64,000 bases of DNA from JBEVOS01 sp964564595. GTDB lineage: Bacteria > Pseudomonadota > Alphaproteobacteria > Caulobacterales > Aquidulcibacteraceae. This document shows positions 48,939 to 58,264 of the stretch, one piece after another. A model generated the notes under the pieces. It was not told the origin of the DNA. It ran no database searches and saw nothing but the letters and a program-made list of their open reading frames with translations. Every line of letters starts with the position of its first letter. Position 1 is the stretch's first letter. Made by a program: the position numbers and the translations under genes. Where the stretch lies: the NCBI GenBank assembly GCA_964564595.1, contig CAZMCA010000002.1, forward strand, positions 1 through 64,000, written 5' to 3'.

Positions 48939-51587
48939 ATGGGCCTTAAGCGGCTAATGCTGCTGTCATGTGCAGCGACTGGAACATTTATTGGAATGGG
49001 ATCGGCGGCGCTTGCTCAAGAGAGCGGCGGCGGGATCGGCGAAGTCGTCGTCACGGCCGAACGGCGTGAACAGACGCTGCAAGACGTTCCGGTTGCGGTG
49101 ACCGCGTTCACCTCCGAGACCCGCGAACAGCTCAACATTATCTCGATCGAAGACTACGCCCGCGTCACACCGGGCGTGACCTACACCAACAACGACCGGA
49201 TGACGGTTCGCGGCATCGGCCGTCTGACCAACGCGATCGGTACCGACGGCGCCGTCGCTCTCTTCACCGACGGTCACTACTCAAACTCGATGCAGGAAGC
49301 GACGATCCGCCCGATGCTGGTGGCGCGTACGGAAATCCTGCGCGGCCCGTCGGGCACGCTCTACGGCCGCAACTCGATCGCGGGCGCCATCAACGTCATT
49401 ACCCGCCGCCCGGCGGATGAGTTCGAAGGCGAAGTGACCGGCAGCGTCGGCAATTATGACGGGCGCGCGCTCGAAGGCCTCGTTTCGGGCCCGCTGAGCG
49501 ACAATCTGCGCTTCCTCGTGGCCGGCGGCCTCTATCAGCGCGGCGAAGGCTACATCAACAACATCGGCCCCGCCGATGACACGGGCGACATGGCCCGCAC
49601 GTATGTTGAAGCCCAGCTCGAAGCTGACCTGACGTCGAACCTGAACGTTCGTCTGCGCGGCTTCAGCTGGCACTGGGGCGATACGTACGGCGTCGGCAAC
49701 GTGCTCAACCAGTTTACCACGCCGTTCAGCACGTCGGCGGTGATGGACAACCTGCTCCTCTACTGGAACCCGACCCTCAACAACCAACTCAACCCGACCG
49801 CGCCTGGCGTTATCGACGTCACGCTCAACGGGCCGAGCGCGGATGACTACACGAACCCGGGTCTCGCCGATCTCAACACGATCCGCACCAACCGCAACGC
49901 GGTCGGCCAGCTGAACGACCACCTCGGCGTCAACTTCGAAGCCACGTGGGATGCGGGCGACTTCACGCTGAAATATCTCGGCGCCTGGCAGAACTACGAC
50001 TACTTCACCACCGGCATCGACTTCGACGGTACGGACCGTGTGCTCTCGCGCACCGTGTTCTGCGGCGGCCCGTGCGTTTCCAGCGGCGTCTCGACCGACA
50101 TGTTCGGCTTCTATCACGAGTACCAAAACTGGTATTCGAACGAAGTGAACCTCTCCTGGAGCAACGACACGCTTCAGTGGGTTGGCGGTCTCTATCAGTA
50201 CCACCAAGAGTACTTCCAAGACATCGGCTACGGCGTTGTCGGCGACGCGGCTCCTGGCGGCTTCACCGTCACGAACCCGGCGTACCGCACAGGTCTTGCG
50301 ACCATCGGTGCGGCTCCGGCGAACGCCAACGGTTACTTGAGCAACGCCGGCGGCGAGATCGTCGTCGACTCCTACGCTGCGTTCTCGCAGGTCGATTGGG
50401 AAATGGTGCCGGGTCTCACGGCCACGCTCGGTCTGCGCTACTCGACCGACGATAAAGAAGGCACCGACTACGCGCGCGTCATCTCGCGCAGCTTGCTCTC
50501 TGCGGCGTTCGCGCCTGCTGGCGACGTGCAAAACGCGTACGACATCACCTACGCCCTGTATTGCGGCGGCGGTGGCGGCGCCATCAACCCGACGCTTGCG
50601 GCTTGCGCCGCGACGCCGGGGGCCAACCGCCCGACCCGCATCAACGGCAACGGTGCGCTTGAGCGGGATCTCTCCTGGGACGGCAGCGCCACCACGGGCA
50701 CGGCCGGCCTCCAGTGGGAGCCAAACAACGACACCAACGTCTACTTCCGTTACTCGCGCGGCTATAAGTCGGGCGGCTGGTACGGTTCGAGCAACCTCGT
50801 CGGCTGCTCCACCACGAGCTGCGCTGGCAGCCCGTACACCGATCCGGAAGAGGCCGATAACTATGAGCTCGGCGCCAAGCTGAACCTCCTCGACTCGGTC
50901 TCGCTGCACGCGGCGACGTACTTCATCAACTACGAAGGCGCGCAGGCGCCGCTGCCGGTCTCCACTGGCTTCGGCACGGCCACCCGTCTGATCAACTTCG
51001 ATGCGGAAATCCGCGGCTTCGAACTCGAAGCCAACTGGATGCCGGCCGAAGGCGTGCGTCTGTTCGCGAACTACGCGTACAACGACAGCGAGATCGTCGG
51101 CACGCGCGGCCAAACCTACGTCGACACGCGTGATCCGGGCGCCACGGCCCTCGGCGCACGTCCGGTTGGCGCGGCCATCCCGGCCGGCGGCTTCGACTTC
51201 GCCCTTCAGCCGCAATCGCTGATCGGCAACGTCATGCCGCTGAGCCCGGAGCAGAAGTACAGCTTGGGTGCGATCCTCCGGTGGAACACGGACCTCGGTT
51301 CGTTGACCGCCACGGGCCTCTACACCCACGCGACGCAGATGCAGACGACGATCTTCGCCAACCCGGCCTACACGATCCGTGGGTACGAAGTGGCGGACTT
51401 CCGTCTCGTCTGGGCGAACCCGGATGAAACCTTCCAGTTGTCCGCGTTCGTGAAGAACGCGTTCGACGAGTCGGCCTTCCAGGCCCGCGGCCCGACGGCG
51501 GTGAACATCGTCTCCGGCCCGGTCCGCGATCTGTCGATCCTCAACATTCCGCGCGAATTCGGCGTGGAGCTGCGGCACCGCTTCTAG
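48939..51587 (+). CDS. TonB-dependent receptor 5
   Basis: 882-residue paralogue of TBDR 4. Signal peptide MGLKRLMLLSCAATGTFIGM to about AALAQ, TonB box GEVVVTAERREQ, plug blocks QDVPVAVTAFTSE, NDRMTVRGIGRLTNAIG and RGPSGTLYGRNSIAGAINVIT; the barrel has YFRYSRGYKSGGW and ends GVELRHRF with terminal Phe. ATG 48939 behind GGGGAGAGAGAAC is chosen over an ATG 58 codons upstream because only it opens a signal peptide. Probably monocistronic, ending in a strong terminator just before the second double-TetR gene. Confidence 0.94.
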   Translation: MGLKRLMLLSCAATGTFIGMGSAALAQESGGGIGEVVVTAERREQTLQDVPVAVTAFTSETREQLNIISIEDYARVTPGVTYTNNDRMTVRGIGRLTNAIGTDGAVALFTDGHYSNSMQEATIRPMLVARTEILRGPSGTLYGRNSIAGAINVITRRPADEFEGEVTGSVGNYDGRALEGLVSGPLSDNLRFLVAGGLYQRGEGYINNIGPADDTGDMARTYVEAQLEADLTSNLNVRLRGFSWHWGDTYGVGNVLNQFTTPFSTSAVMDNLLLYWNPTLNNQLNPTAPGVIDVTLNGPSADDYTNPGLADLNTIRTNRNAVGQLNDHLGVNFEATWDAGDFTLKYLGAWQNYDYFTTGIDFDGTDRVLSRTVFCGGPCVSSGVSTDMFGFYHEYQNWYSNEVNLSWSNDTLQWVGGLYQYHQEYFQDIGYGVVGDAAPGGFTVTNPAYRTGLATIGAAPANANGYLSNAGGEIVVDSYAAFSQVDWEMVPGLTATLGLRYSTDDKEGTDYARVISRSLLSAAFAPAGDVQNAYDITYALYCGGGGGAINPTLAACAATPGANRPTRINGNGALERDLSWDGSATTGTAGLQWEPNNDTNVYFRYSRGYKSGGWYGSSNLVGCSTTSCAGSPYTDPEEADNYELGAKLNLLDSVSLHAATYFINYEGAQAPLPVSTGFGTATRLINFDAEIRGFELEANWMPAEGVRLFANYAYNDSEIVGTRGQTYVDTRDPGATALGARPVGAAIPAGGFDFALQPQSLIGNVMPLSPEQKYSLGAILRWNTDLGSLTATGLYTHATQMQTTIFANPAYTIRGYEVADFRLVWANPDETFQLSAFVKNAFDESAFQARGPTAVNIVSGPVRDLSILNIPREFGVELRHRF

Positions 51588-51613
51588 GCGCGCCAGCAGA
51601 GGCAACTCATTGG

Positions 51614-51642
51614 GGGGCGCGCTTCACGGCGCGCCCCTTTTT
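51614..51642 (+). terminator. Rho-independent terminator after TBDR 5
   Basis: A 9-base-pair stem GGGGCGCGC (51614-51622) / GCGCGCCCC (51629-51637) with loop TTCACG is followed by TTTTT. Confidence 0.9.
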
Positions 51643-51693
51643 GCTTCCAAGACCATTGCACAAGCGGCGCGTTAGACGCCGCATGAGGGGGCT

Positions 51694-52938
51694 GTGGTGA
51701 CAAGCATTCAAACCGAAGGCCGGCGCGCGCCACGCGCCGATGAAGACGCCGCCACGCGCTATGCCAAGAAGCGCGAAGCGATCATCGCGGCGGCCGCGGT
51801 CGTCATCAACAAACGCGGCGTACGCGCCATGACGCTGGCGGATGTGAGCGCCGCCGTCGGCCTTATCAAGAACAGCCTCACCTATTATTTCAAAAAGAAG
51901 GAAGACCTCGCCGTCGCTTGCTATCTCGATGGCATCGCGCGTTTTGACGAGATCGTCACCGAGGCGATGGACGCGGGCGATACAGGCCCCGAGCGCCTGC
52001 GTGCACTGATTGGTCTCTACCTCGATCTCGACAAGCGCATCCGGCTTGGCCAAGCGCCGGCGATCGCCACGTTCAGTGACGTGCGCACGCTCTCGGAGCC
52101 GAACTTCGCTGTCGTGATCGAGCGCTATTGCGCGCTCTTTCGCAAAGCGCAGGCGCTGTTGTTCGACGATTGCCCCGATCTCAGCGAGGATGCGCGCGTC
52201 ACGCGCACCAACATCGCGCTCGAGCAGCTCTATTGGTCGATCGCCTGGCTACCGCAATACGAGGTGGACGATTATCCCCGCGTGCAGGAACGCCTTGCTG
52301 CGATCCTGATCAACGGCCTCGCCAAGCCGGATCAAACCTGGTCGCCGCGCGTGTTGCCTGCGCCCGGCGCCGATGAAGCGAGCCGTGAGACGTTTTTGCG
52401 GGCCGCGACCCGGCTCATCAATCAACGCGGCTATCGCGGCGCATCGATCGATCAGATCTCCGCCGAGCTCAATCTCACGAAGGGCTCGTTCTATCACCAC
52501 CACGACGCCAAGAGCGATCTGGTGATCGCGTGCTTCGAGCGCAGCTTCGCGGTTGTCCGGCGCCTCCAGCTCGATGCGATCGCGCTGCCCGCCTGCGGCT
52601 GGGACCGGCTCGCCAGCGTCGCCGCGGCGCTCGCGGACTTTCAGACCTCGGAGCACGGCCCGCTGCTGCGCTCAAGCGCGTACACCGCCCTACCCGAGGG
52701 CGTGCGCGCCGACATGATGCAGGCCGGGGCCTCGATCGCAAACCGCTTCGCCGCGATGATCACGGACGCGATCTCCGAAGGAAATCTCCGCGCCGTCGAT
52801 CCCGTGATCGCCGCGCAGGTGTTGAACGCCGGCATGAACGCGGCGGCCGAAATCCGCTACTGGACGCCTAACGCCGCGCCAAATGCTGCGGCCGATCTCT
52901 ACGCGCGCCCCCTCCTGCTCGGGCTTTTCACGCCTTAG
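51694..52938 (+). CDS. Double-length TetR regulator, paralogue of 15479-16708
   Basis: 414 residues with two TetR units, the same layout as the regulator at 15479. First HTH about residues 22-70 (IKNSLTYYFKKKEDLA), second about 230-280 (LTKGSFYHHHDAKSDL); shared blocks also include RYAKKREAI, ARLTRTLINxRGYRGAS-like and NAAAEIRYWxP-like tails. The start is GTG 51694 or the adjacent GTG 51697, behind GAGGGGGCT. It follows TBDR 5 on the same strand after a terminator. It probably regulates nearby receptors, as inference; the ligand is unknown. Confidence 0.88.
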   Translation: MVTSIQTEGRRAPRADEDAATRYAKKREAIIAAAAVVINKRGVRAMTLADVSAAVGLIKNSLTYYFKKKEDLAVACYLDGIARFDEIVTEAMDAGDTGPERLRALIGLYLDLDKRIRLGQAPAIATFSDVRTLSEPNFAVVIERYCALFRKAQALLFDDCPDLSEDARVTRTNIALEQLYWSIAWLPQYEVDDYPRVQERLAAILINGLAKPDQTWSPRVLPAPGADEASRETFLRAATRLINQRGYRGASIDQISAELNLTKGSFYHHHDAKSDLVIACFERSFAVVRRLQLDAIALPACGWDRLASVAAALADFQTSEHGPLLRSSAYTALPEGVRADMMQAGASIANRFAAMITDAISEGNLRAVDPVIAAQVLNAGMNAAAEIRYWTPNAAPNAAADLYARPLLLGLFTP

Positions 52939-53006
52939 ATCAGCGGCTTGCGCAGTTCCCGCACCTGCTCGCGCGAAACCGGTGCAGCGGGCTTGATCGC
53001 GCGCAT
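52935..53006 (-). CDS. Possible 23-residue small protein
   Basis: A short frame starting at ATG 53006 is preceded by a near-perfect ribosome site, TTTAGGAGAGTCGC, with AGGAG six bases before the ATG. It encodes 23 residues, MRAIKPAAPVSREQVRELRK followed by PLI, and its TAA stop overlaps the TAG stop of the convergent TetR gene by two bases. The peptide is basic, soluble and Pro/Arg-rich, with no membrane segment. I do not recognise it. Only the ribosome site and fit between genes support translation. Confidence 0.4.
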   Translation of the reverse strand: MRAIKPAAPVSREQVRELRKPLI

Positions 53007-53115
53007 GCGACTCTCCTAAAATCATACCGGACCTTCAACAATTACGAAGCGACGCCGGCGCGGGCCGAGGGGACCGCGCGCGGGCGCAGCTTCGTCGCGC
53101 GAGAGCGGGATAAAC

Positions 53116-55002
53116 ATGTCGGATCCAGCCGCCGCCCCGCGGGAGGGGGCGCCGCAATCAGCGAACCCGGATGAGGATCCGGAGACGCAGATCGATTTGA
53201 GCGCCATGCCGCGCGTGCTTCAGCGCATCGCGGCGATGGCGTTTGCGCACAAGGCGCTGATCGCACTGGCCGTCGCCTCCGCGCTCGGCTCCGTCGTCGC
53301 CGGCCTCGCGATCCCGCGCCTTCTGGGCGCGGCCGTCGATAACGCGCACACCTTCCTGGTCTCGGGCGCAGCGGCGGCGGACGAAGCGCGCGCGGCGCTT
53401 TTGACTGCGGGCGCCATCATCGTTGGCCTCTCGATCGTGCGCGGCCTCTTTCAGATGGCGCAGGGCTTTCTCGGCGAATATGTCAGCCAGCGCGTCGGGC
53501 AAAAACTGCGCATGCTGTTCTTCGAGAAGCTGCAGCGGCTCTCGTTCGGCTTTCACGACCGCATCCATTCCGGCGATCTCATCACCCGCGGCATGCTCGA
53601 TGTGGAAGGCGCGCGCCTCTTCGTGGAAAACGGCATGCTGCGCGTGGTGCAGTTGGTGCTGCTGATCGGCGTCGCCGCGTTTCTGCTGCTCTCGACGGAC
53701 ATGACTCTCGGGCTGATCGCGCTCTCCTTCGTTCCGTTCGCAGTGTGGCGCCTCGCGCGCATGGGCTTCCTGCTGCGTGTGACCTGGCTTCGGCTGCAAG
53801 CGCTGATGTCGAAGCTCACGCTCACGATGGAGGAGAACCTTCAAGGCATTCGCGTCGTGCGCGCCTTCGCCTCACACGCTTTCGAAATGGCAAAGTTCGA
53901 TGTCGCCGCGAGCGCGGCGCTCAAGCTTGCGAACGAGCGGATCACGCTGCGCTTCTCGGCGGTGGCGGCGCTTACCGCCGCGTTCTACGCTTCGATGGCG
54001 GCGCTGCTCTGGGTCGGCGGGGCGCGCGTCATCGCCGGCGAAATGAGCGTCGGGCGGCTCACCGAATTTCTAGCGTACATGACGATGCTGCAAATGCCCG
54101 TGCGCATGGTGGCGATGGTCGTCGCTTCGATGGCGCGCGCGACCTCTTCGGGCGCGCGCCTGTTCGAAATTCTCGACATGGAGCCAGACATCCGCGACGC
54201 GCCGGGCGCGCCCGATCTTGCCGTCACCGAAGGCGTGCTGCGGTTCGAGCATGTCGACTTCAGCTATGAAGGCGAAGGCGGCAAGCGCGCCATCCGCGAC
54301 ATATCCTTCGCCGTCGCGCGCGGCAAAACGCTCGGCATCGTCGGCGCGCCCGGCAGCGGCAAGTCCACGATCGCGCATCTCGCGCCGCGCTTTTACGATC
54401 CAACCGGCGGGCGCATCACGATCGATGGGCAGGACATCCGCAGCGTCACACTTCCCTCGCTCCGGCACGCCGTCTCGCTCATTCAGCAAGACACGTTCCT
54501 GTTCGATAGCTCGATCACCAACAACGTCGCCTACGCCGATCCGTGGGCCGAGGATGAGCGGATCGAGAACGCGGCCGTCACCGCGCAGATCCACGATTAC
54601 ATCACGGGCCTGCCCGCCACCTACGAAACGCGCATCGGCGAACGGGGCGTCGCCCTCTCAGGCGGCCAGCGCCAGCGTATGTCGATTGCGCGCGGCGTCG
54701 TGCCTGGCCCTGCCTTCTTCATCTTCGATGATTCCACCGCCGCGATTGACGCCGTCACGGAGCAACGTGTCCGGCGCGCACTCGCCGAGCGCACCAAGCA
54801 CGCGGGCGTCATCATCATCGCGCACCGCCTCTCCTCTTTGATGCACGCCGACGAGATCATCGTGCTTGAGGAAGGCCGCATCGTTGAGCGCGGGACGCAT
54901 GCGCAATTGCGCGCGCGCGGCGGCGCCTACGAGGCGCTCTACCAATTGCAAAGCCGCTCCGAGGAAGAAGCGCGCGAGCAAGTTCTGGAGCGCTCCGCAT
55001 GA
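53116..55002 (+). CDS. ABC exporter subunit with degenerate ATPase site (heterodimer partner A)
   Basis: 628-residue half-transporter: six membrane segments between about residues 40 and 330, then a nucleotide-binding domain. Walker A is GAPGSGKST and the signature LSGGQRQRMS. Walker B reads FFIFDDSTAAID, where the usual catalytic Glu is Asp. This is the pattern of the non-catalytic-site subunit in heterodimeric exporters such as BmrC and TM287. Its stop overlaps the start of the next gene as ATGA. Exports drugs, lipids or peptides in relatives; substrate here unknown. Confidence 0.93.
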   Translation: MSDPAAAPREGAPQSANPDEDPETQIDLSAMPRVLQRIAAMAFAHKALIALAVASALGSVVAGLAIPRLLGAAVDNAHTFLVSGAAAADEARAALLTAGAIIVGLSIVRGLFQMAQGFLGEYVSQRVGQKLRMLFFEKLQRLSFGFHDRIHSGDLITRGMLDVEGARLFVENGMLRVVQLVLLIGVAAFLLLSTDMTLGLIALSFVPFAVWRLARMGFLLRVTWLRLQALMSKLTLTMEENLQGIRVVRAFASHAFEMAKFDVAASAALKLANERITLRFSAVAALTAAFYASMAALLWVGGARVIAGEMSVGRLTEFLAYMTMLQMPVRMVAMVVASMARATSSGARLFEILDMEPDIRDAPGAPDLAVTEGVLRFEHVDFSYEGEGGKRAIRDISFAVARGKTLGIVGAPGSGKSTIAHLAPRFYDPTGGRITIDGQDIRSVTLPSLRHAVSLIQQDTFLFDSSITNNVAYADPWAEDERIENAAVTAQIHDYITGLPATYETRIGERGVALSGGQRQRMSIARGVVPGPAFFIFDDSTAAIDAVTEQRVRRALAERTKHAGVIIIAHRLSSLMHADEIIVLEEGRIVERGTHAQLRARGGAYEALYQLQSRSEEEAREQVLERSA

Positions 55003-56870
55003 CGACCGCCGCGCCCTCACACGAGAACGCCCCGAAGGTGCACCAGCGCGGCGCGCCGCGCGCCAATCTTGGCGCACACGACGCGGAGGAAATCTTCCTC
55101 GCGTTCGACACGCGCATCATCCAGCGCTTCGGCGGCTATCTCGCGCCCTATAGAGGCACGCTGTGGATCGCGCTTGCGGTGATTTTGCTCTCCGTCGGCA
55201 CGCAAGTCGCGATCCCGATGTTGGTGCGGTACGCGGTCGATTCCTCCGTCGCGGGCGATGGAGCGTTGCTGCACGCCATCCTTTACGGCTTTGCGGCGCT
55301 CGTGGCGGTTCACGTTGTCGGCTTCTTCCTGGAATCGTGGGTCTCGGCGCGCCTCGCGCAGAAGGTGATCTTCGACATGCGGCGCGCGATGTTCGCGCAC
55401 CTGCAGAACGTGTCGCTCTCGTTCATGGACCAGACTCACGTCGGCCGGGTGATGAGCCGGCTGCAGGGCGATGTGAACGCGCTCCAGGAATTTCTGGAAT
55501 CGTCCGTCGCGGCCGTGGGCGATCTCATTTTGCTGATCGGCATTATCGCCGTTCTCCTGTGGATGGATTGGCAGCTTGGCCTTCTGACTCTGATGGTGCT
55601 GCCTGCGCTGATCGCGGTGCGCGCCGTGTGGCTGCCGCGCGTGAAGGACACGTTCCGCCGGGCGCGCGACGCCTCCTCCATCGCCAATGGCGCGCTGGCG
55701 GAAAACATCAACGGCGTGCGCACCGTGCAGGAAAGCCGGCGCGAGGCGATGAACCTTTCGCTTTACAAAGAGAAGGTCGACGAGAACTTCGAGGCGCAGG
55801 TCGCTTCCGCCTGGGCCACGCAAGTGATGGTCCCAACGGTCGAGATTCTCACCGGCATCGCGCTCGCGATCGTCATCGTCGTCGGCGGCAACGCCGTGAT
55901 CGGCGGCACGCTCGAAGTCGGCGTGATGGTGGCGTACATCTTTTACGTTCAGCGCTTCTTCGAACCGATCCGCACCCTCTCGCAGCAATACACGATCATG
56001 CAGCGCGCGATGGCCGCCGGTTATCGCATCTTCGAAGTGCTCGACGTTCCGGTCACCATCAAGGACAAGCCAGGCGCCGAACCGCTCTCCCCCGACGCCG
56101 AGCCCTCGATCGAGCTGCGCAACGTCACGTTCGGCTACAAAGCTGATCAGCCGATCTTGCATGACGTCAGCCTCAAGGTGGAGCCGCGCCAGCTCGTTGC
56201 GCTCGTCGGCCCGACGGGGTCTGGCAAGACCAGCATCACCGCGCTCGCGCATCGCTTCTACGACGTCCAGCAAGGCGCAGTGCTCGTCGGCGGCAAGGAC
56301 GTGCGCGACGTAACGCTCGATTCTCTGGGGCGCACGATCGGCATGGTTTTGCAGGAACCGTTCCTGTTCTCCGGCTCGATCTTCGAGAACATCCGCTATG
56401 CCTCTGGCGCGAGCCGCGAACAGGTGATCGACGCCGCCAAGTCGGTGCGCGCGCACGAGTTCATCACGCGTCTGCCTGAGGGTTACGATACCCGGCTCGG
56501 CCAGCGCGGGCGCAACCTCTCCGTCGGCCAGCGCCAGCTCATCAGCTTTGCCCGCGCGCTCGTCGCCAATCCGCAGATTCTCGTGCTAGACGAAGCCACC
56601 GCCAACATCGACAGCTTCACTGAGCTGGAGATTCAGCGTGCGCTCAAGGTGCTGTTTGCGGGCCGCACCAGCCTCGTGATCGCGCACCGGCTCGCCACGA
56701 TCCGCGGCGCCGACAAGATCATCGTGCTGCAGAAGGGCCGCATCGTCGAAGAAGGCGATCACGACGCGCTGATCGCGCGCGGCGGGCTCTACGCCAGCCT
56801 CCACGCCGGCCACTATTCTTCGTTCGACGACGTCGATGGCCCAAAGGACGATGTTCTCGTTCAGACCTAG
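54999..56870 (+). CDS. ABC exporter subunit with catalytic Walker B (heterodimer partner B)
   Basis: 623-residue half-transporter with six membrane segments and an ATPase domain. Walker A is GPTGSGKTS, the signature is the altered LSVGQRQLISFARAL, and Walker B ILVLDEATANID keeps the catalytic Glu. With the partner at 53116 it forms one canonical ATP site (this Walker A/B with the partner's LSGGQ) and one degenerate site (partner Walker A/B with this LSVGQ). That matches known type IV heterodimeric exporters. Translationally coupled to partner A by a 4-base overlap. Confidence 0.93.
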   Translation: MTTAAPSHENAPKVHQRGAPRANLGAHDAEEIFLAFDTRIIQRFGGYLAPYRGTLWIALAVILLSVGTQVAIPMLVRYAVDSSVAGDGALLHAILYGFAALVAVHVVGFFLESWVSARLAQKVIFDMRRAMFAHLQNVSLSFMDQTHVGRVMSRLQGDVNALQEFLESSVAAVGDLILLIGIIAVLLWMDWQLGLLTLMVLPALIAVRAVWLPRVKDTFRRARDASSIANGALAENINGVRTVQESRREAMNLSLYKEKVDENFEAQVASAWATQVMVPTVEILTGIALAIVIVVGGNAVIGGTLEVGVMVAYIFYVQRFFEPIRTLSQQYTIMQRAMAAGYRIFEVLDVPVTIKDKPGAEPLSPDAEPSIELRNVTFGYKADQPILHDVSLKVEPRQLVALVGPTGSGKTSITALAHRFYDVQQGAVLVGGKDVRDVTLDSLGRTIGMVLQEPFLFSGSIFENIRYASGASREQVIDAAKSVRAHEFITRLPEGYDTRLGQRGRNLSVGQRQLISFARALVANPQILVLDEATANIDSFTELEIQRALKVLFAGRTSLVIAHRLATIRGADKIIVLQKGRIVEEGDHDALIARGGLYASLHAGHYSSFDDVDGPKDDVLVQT

Positions 56871-58204
56871 TCTTCGTGGATGAGGCTCATCTTCTGCGTG
56901 TCGCGCATGAAGATCGCGATCAGGAACGCGACCGCGGCGATCGCCGAGACATAGATATAATACCCGCTCTCATTGCCCTCTGACTTGAACCAGAGCGCCA
57001 TATATTCGGCCGTGCCGCCGAATGCGGCATTCGCCAGCGCGTACGGCAGCGCAACGCCCAGCGCGCGGATGTGCGCCGGGAACATCTCCGCTTTGATCAC
57101 CGCGCTGATCGACGTGTACGCCGACAGCACCAGCAGCGCGAACAACACCAGCGCGAACGCCACCGCCTCGCTGTTCGTCGCCGCGATCAGGCTAAACACG
57201 GGATACGCCATCAGCGTGCCGATGCCGAAGGAGAAGATCAGCATGCGCTTGCGCCCAAGGCGATCGGATAACCAGCCGAATACGGGCTGCGCCAACATGA
57301 ACGCAATCAGCGCGCCCGCCGTGATCTCCGTCGCCTGATCCTTTGTGAAGCCGGATGTATTGACCAAGAACTTCTGCATGTACGTCGTGTACGCATAGAA
57401 CGAGAGCGAGCCCGCCGCCGTCAGCCCCGCGATCATCGCGGCCTCGCGCGGGTGCTTCAAGAACACCAGCATCGTGCGCGCACGCTCCGCGCCCGAAGCG
57501 CGCGCGTTCTTCCAGCTTTCGCTCTCCTCGATGCCGCGGCGAATGAAGAACACGACGACCGCAAGCGCCGCGCCGATGTAGAACGGAATGCGCCAGCCCC
57601 ATTCCTGAAGCTCGCTATCTGAAAGCGTGTTCTGCAAAACGATCAGCACGCCAAGCGCCGTAAGCTGGCCCGCGATCAGCGTCACGTATTGGAAGCTCGA
57701 CCAGAAGCCGCGCCGCGCGCGCCCGGCCATTTCACTCATATACGTCGCGCTCGCACCGTACTCGCCGCCGACGCTGAGCCCTTGCAGCAAGCGCGCGAAC
57801 AGCAAGATCGCCGGCGCCAGCGGCCCGATCGCGGCATAGCTTGGCGCCAACGCAATCACGAGCGAGCCCATGCACATCATCGCAACCGCGACCGTCAGCG
57901 CCGCGCGCCGCCCCGCGCGATCGGCGTAGAGCCCCATGAGCCACGCACCGACCGGCCGCGCGAAGAAGCCGACCGCGAACACCGCCGCCGTCTGCAGCAA
58001 TTGCGCGGTCGTATCCCCTTCGGGAAAGAAAACCGGCGCGAAATAGAGCGCGAACGAGGAATACGCGAACCAATCGTACCATTCGACGAAATTGCCGGCC
58101 GAACCGCCCAGGATGGCTCGTAGCCGCTGCAGCGGCGTCACCGGCGCGCGCGCGCCTTCTTCGCCGCCATCTTGGCCAACGCCCTCGCCCGTCGTCGTCG
58201 TCAT
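56867..58204 (-). CDS. MHS-family MFS transporter (organic acid/osmolyte:H+ symporter type)
   Basis: 445-residue transporter with twelve membrane segments. The N-terminus GNFVEWYDWFAYSSFALYF, then ARPVGAWLMGLYADRAGRRAAL (loop 2-3) and RLLQGLSVGGEYGAS, identifies the metabolite:H+ symporter branch (KgtP/ProP/ShiA-like). The cytoplasmic loop 2-3 has the DRxGRR pattern. Predicted to import a dicarboxylate, citrate, shikimate or betaine-type solute; sequence does not decide which. The convergent ABC gene stop shares CTAG with its own. Confidence 0.92.
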   Translation of the reverse strand: MTTTTGEGVGQDGGEEGARAPVTPLQRLRAILGGSAGNFVEWYDWFAYSSFALYFAPVFFPEGDTTAQLLQTAAVFAVGFFARPVGAWLMGLYADRAGRRAALTVAVAMMCMGSLVIALAPSYAAIGPLAPAILLFARLLQGLSVGGEYGASATYMSEMAGRARRGFWSSFQYVTLIAGQLTALGVLIVLQNTLSDSELQEWGWRIPFYIGAALAVVVFFIRRGIEESESWKNARASGAERARTMLVFLKHPREAAMIAGLTAAGSLSFYAYTTYMQKFLVNTSGFTKDQATEITAGALIAFMLAQPVFGWLSDRLGRKRMLIFSFGIGTLMAYPVFSLIAATNSEAVAFALVLFALLVLSAYTSISAVIKAEMFPAHIRALGVALPYALANAAFGGTAEYMALWFKSEGNESGYYIYVSAIAAVAFLIAIFMRDTQKMSLIHED

Positions 58205-58264
58205 CGCCGCCCCGCCCCAAACTGTTGCGGCGAGGCTAACGGAAGCCGTTCGTTCTGCGAAGCC

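Noticed and set aside
49281..51605. 774-codon open frame on the minus strand opposite TBDR 5
   Set aside because: Same reason: low-complexity Arg/Val composition and full overlap with a clear receptor gene.
55017..56456. 479-codon minus-strand frame inside the ABC exporter gene
   Set aside because: His/Arg-rich with no fold; the ABC domain on the plus strand is certain.
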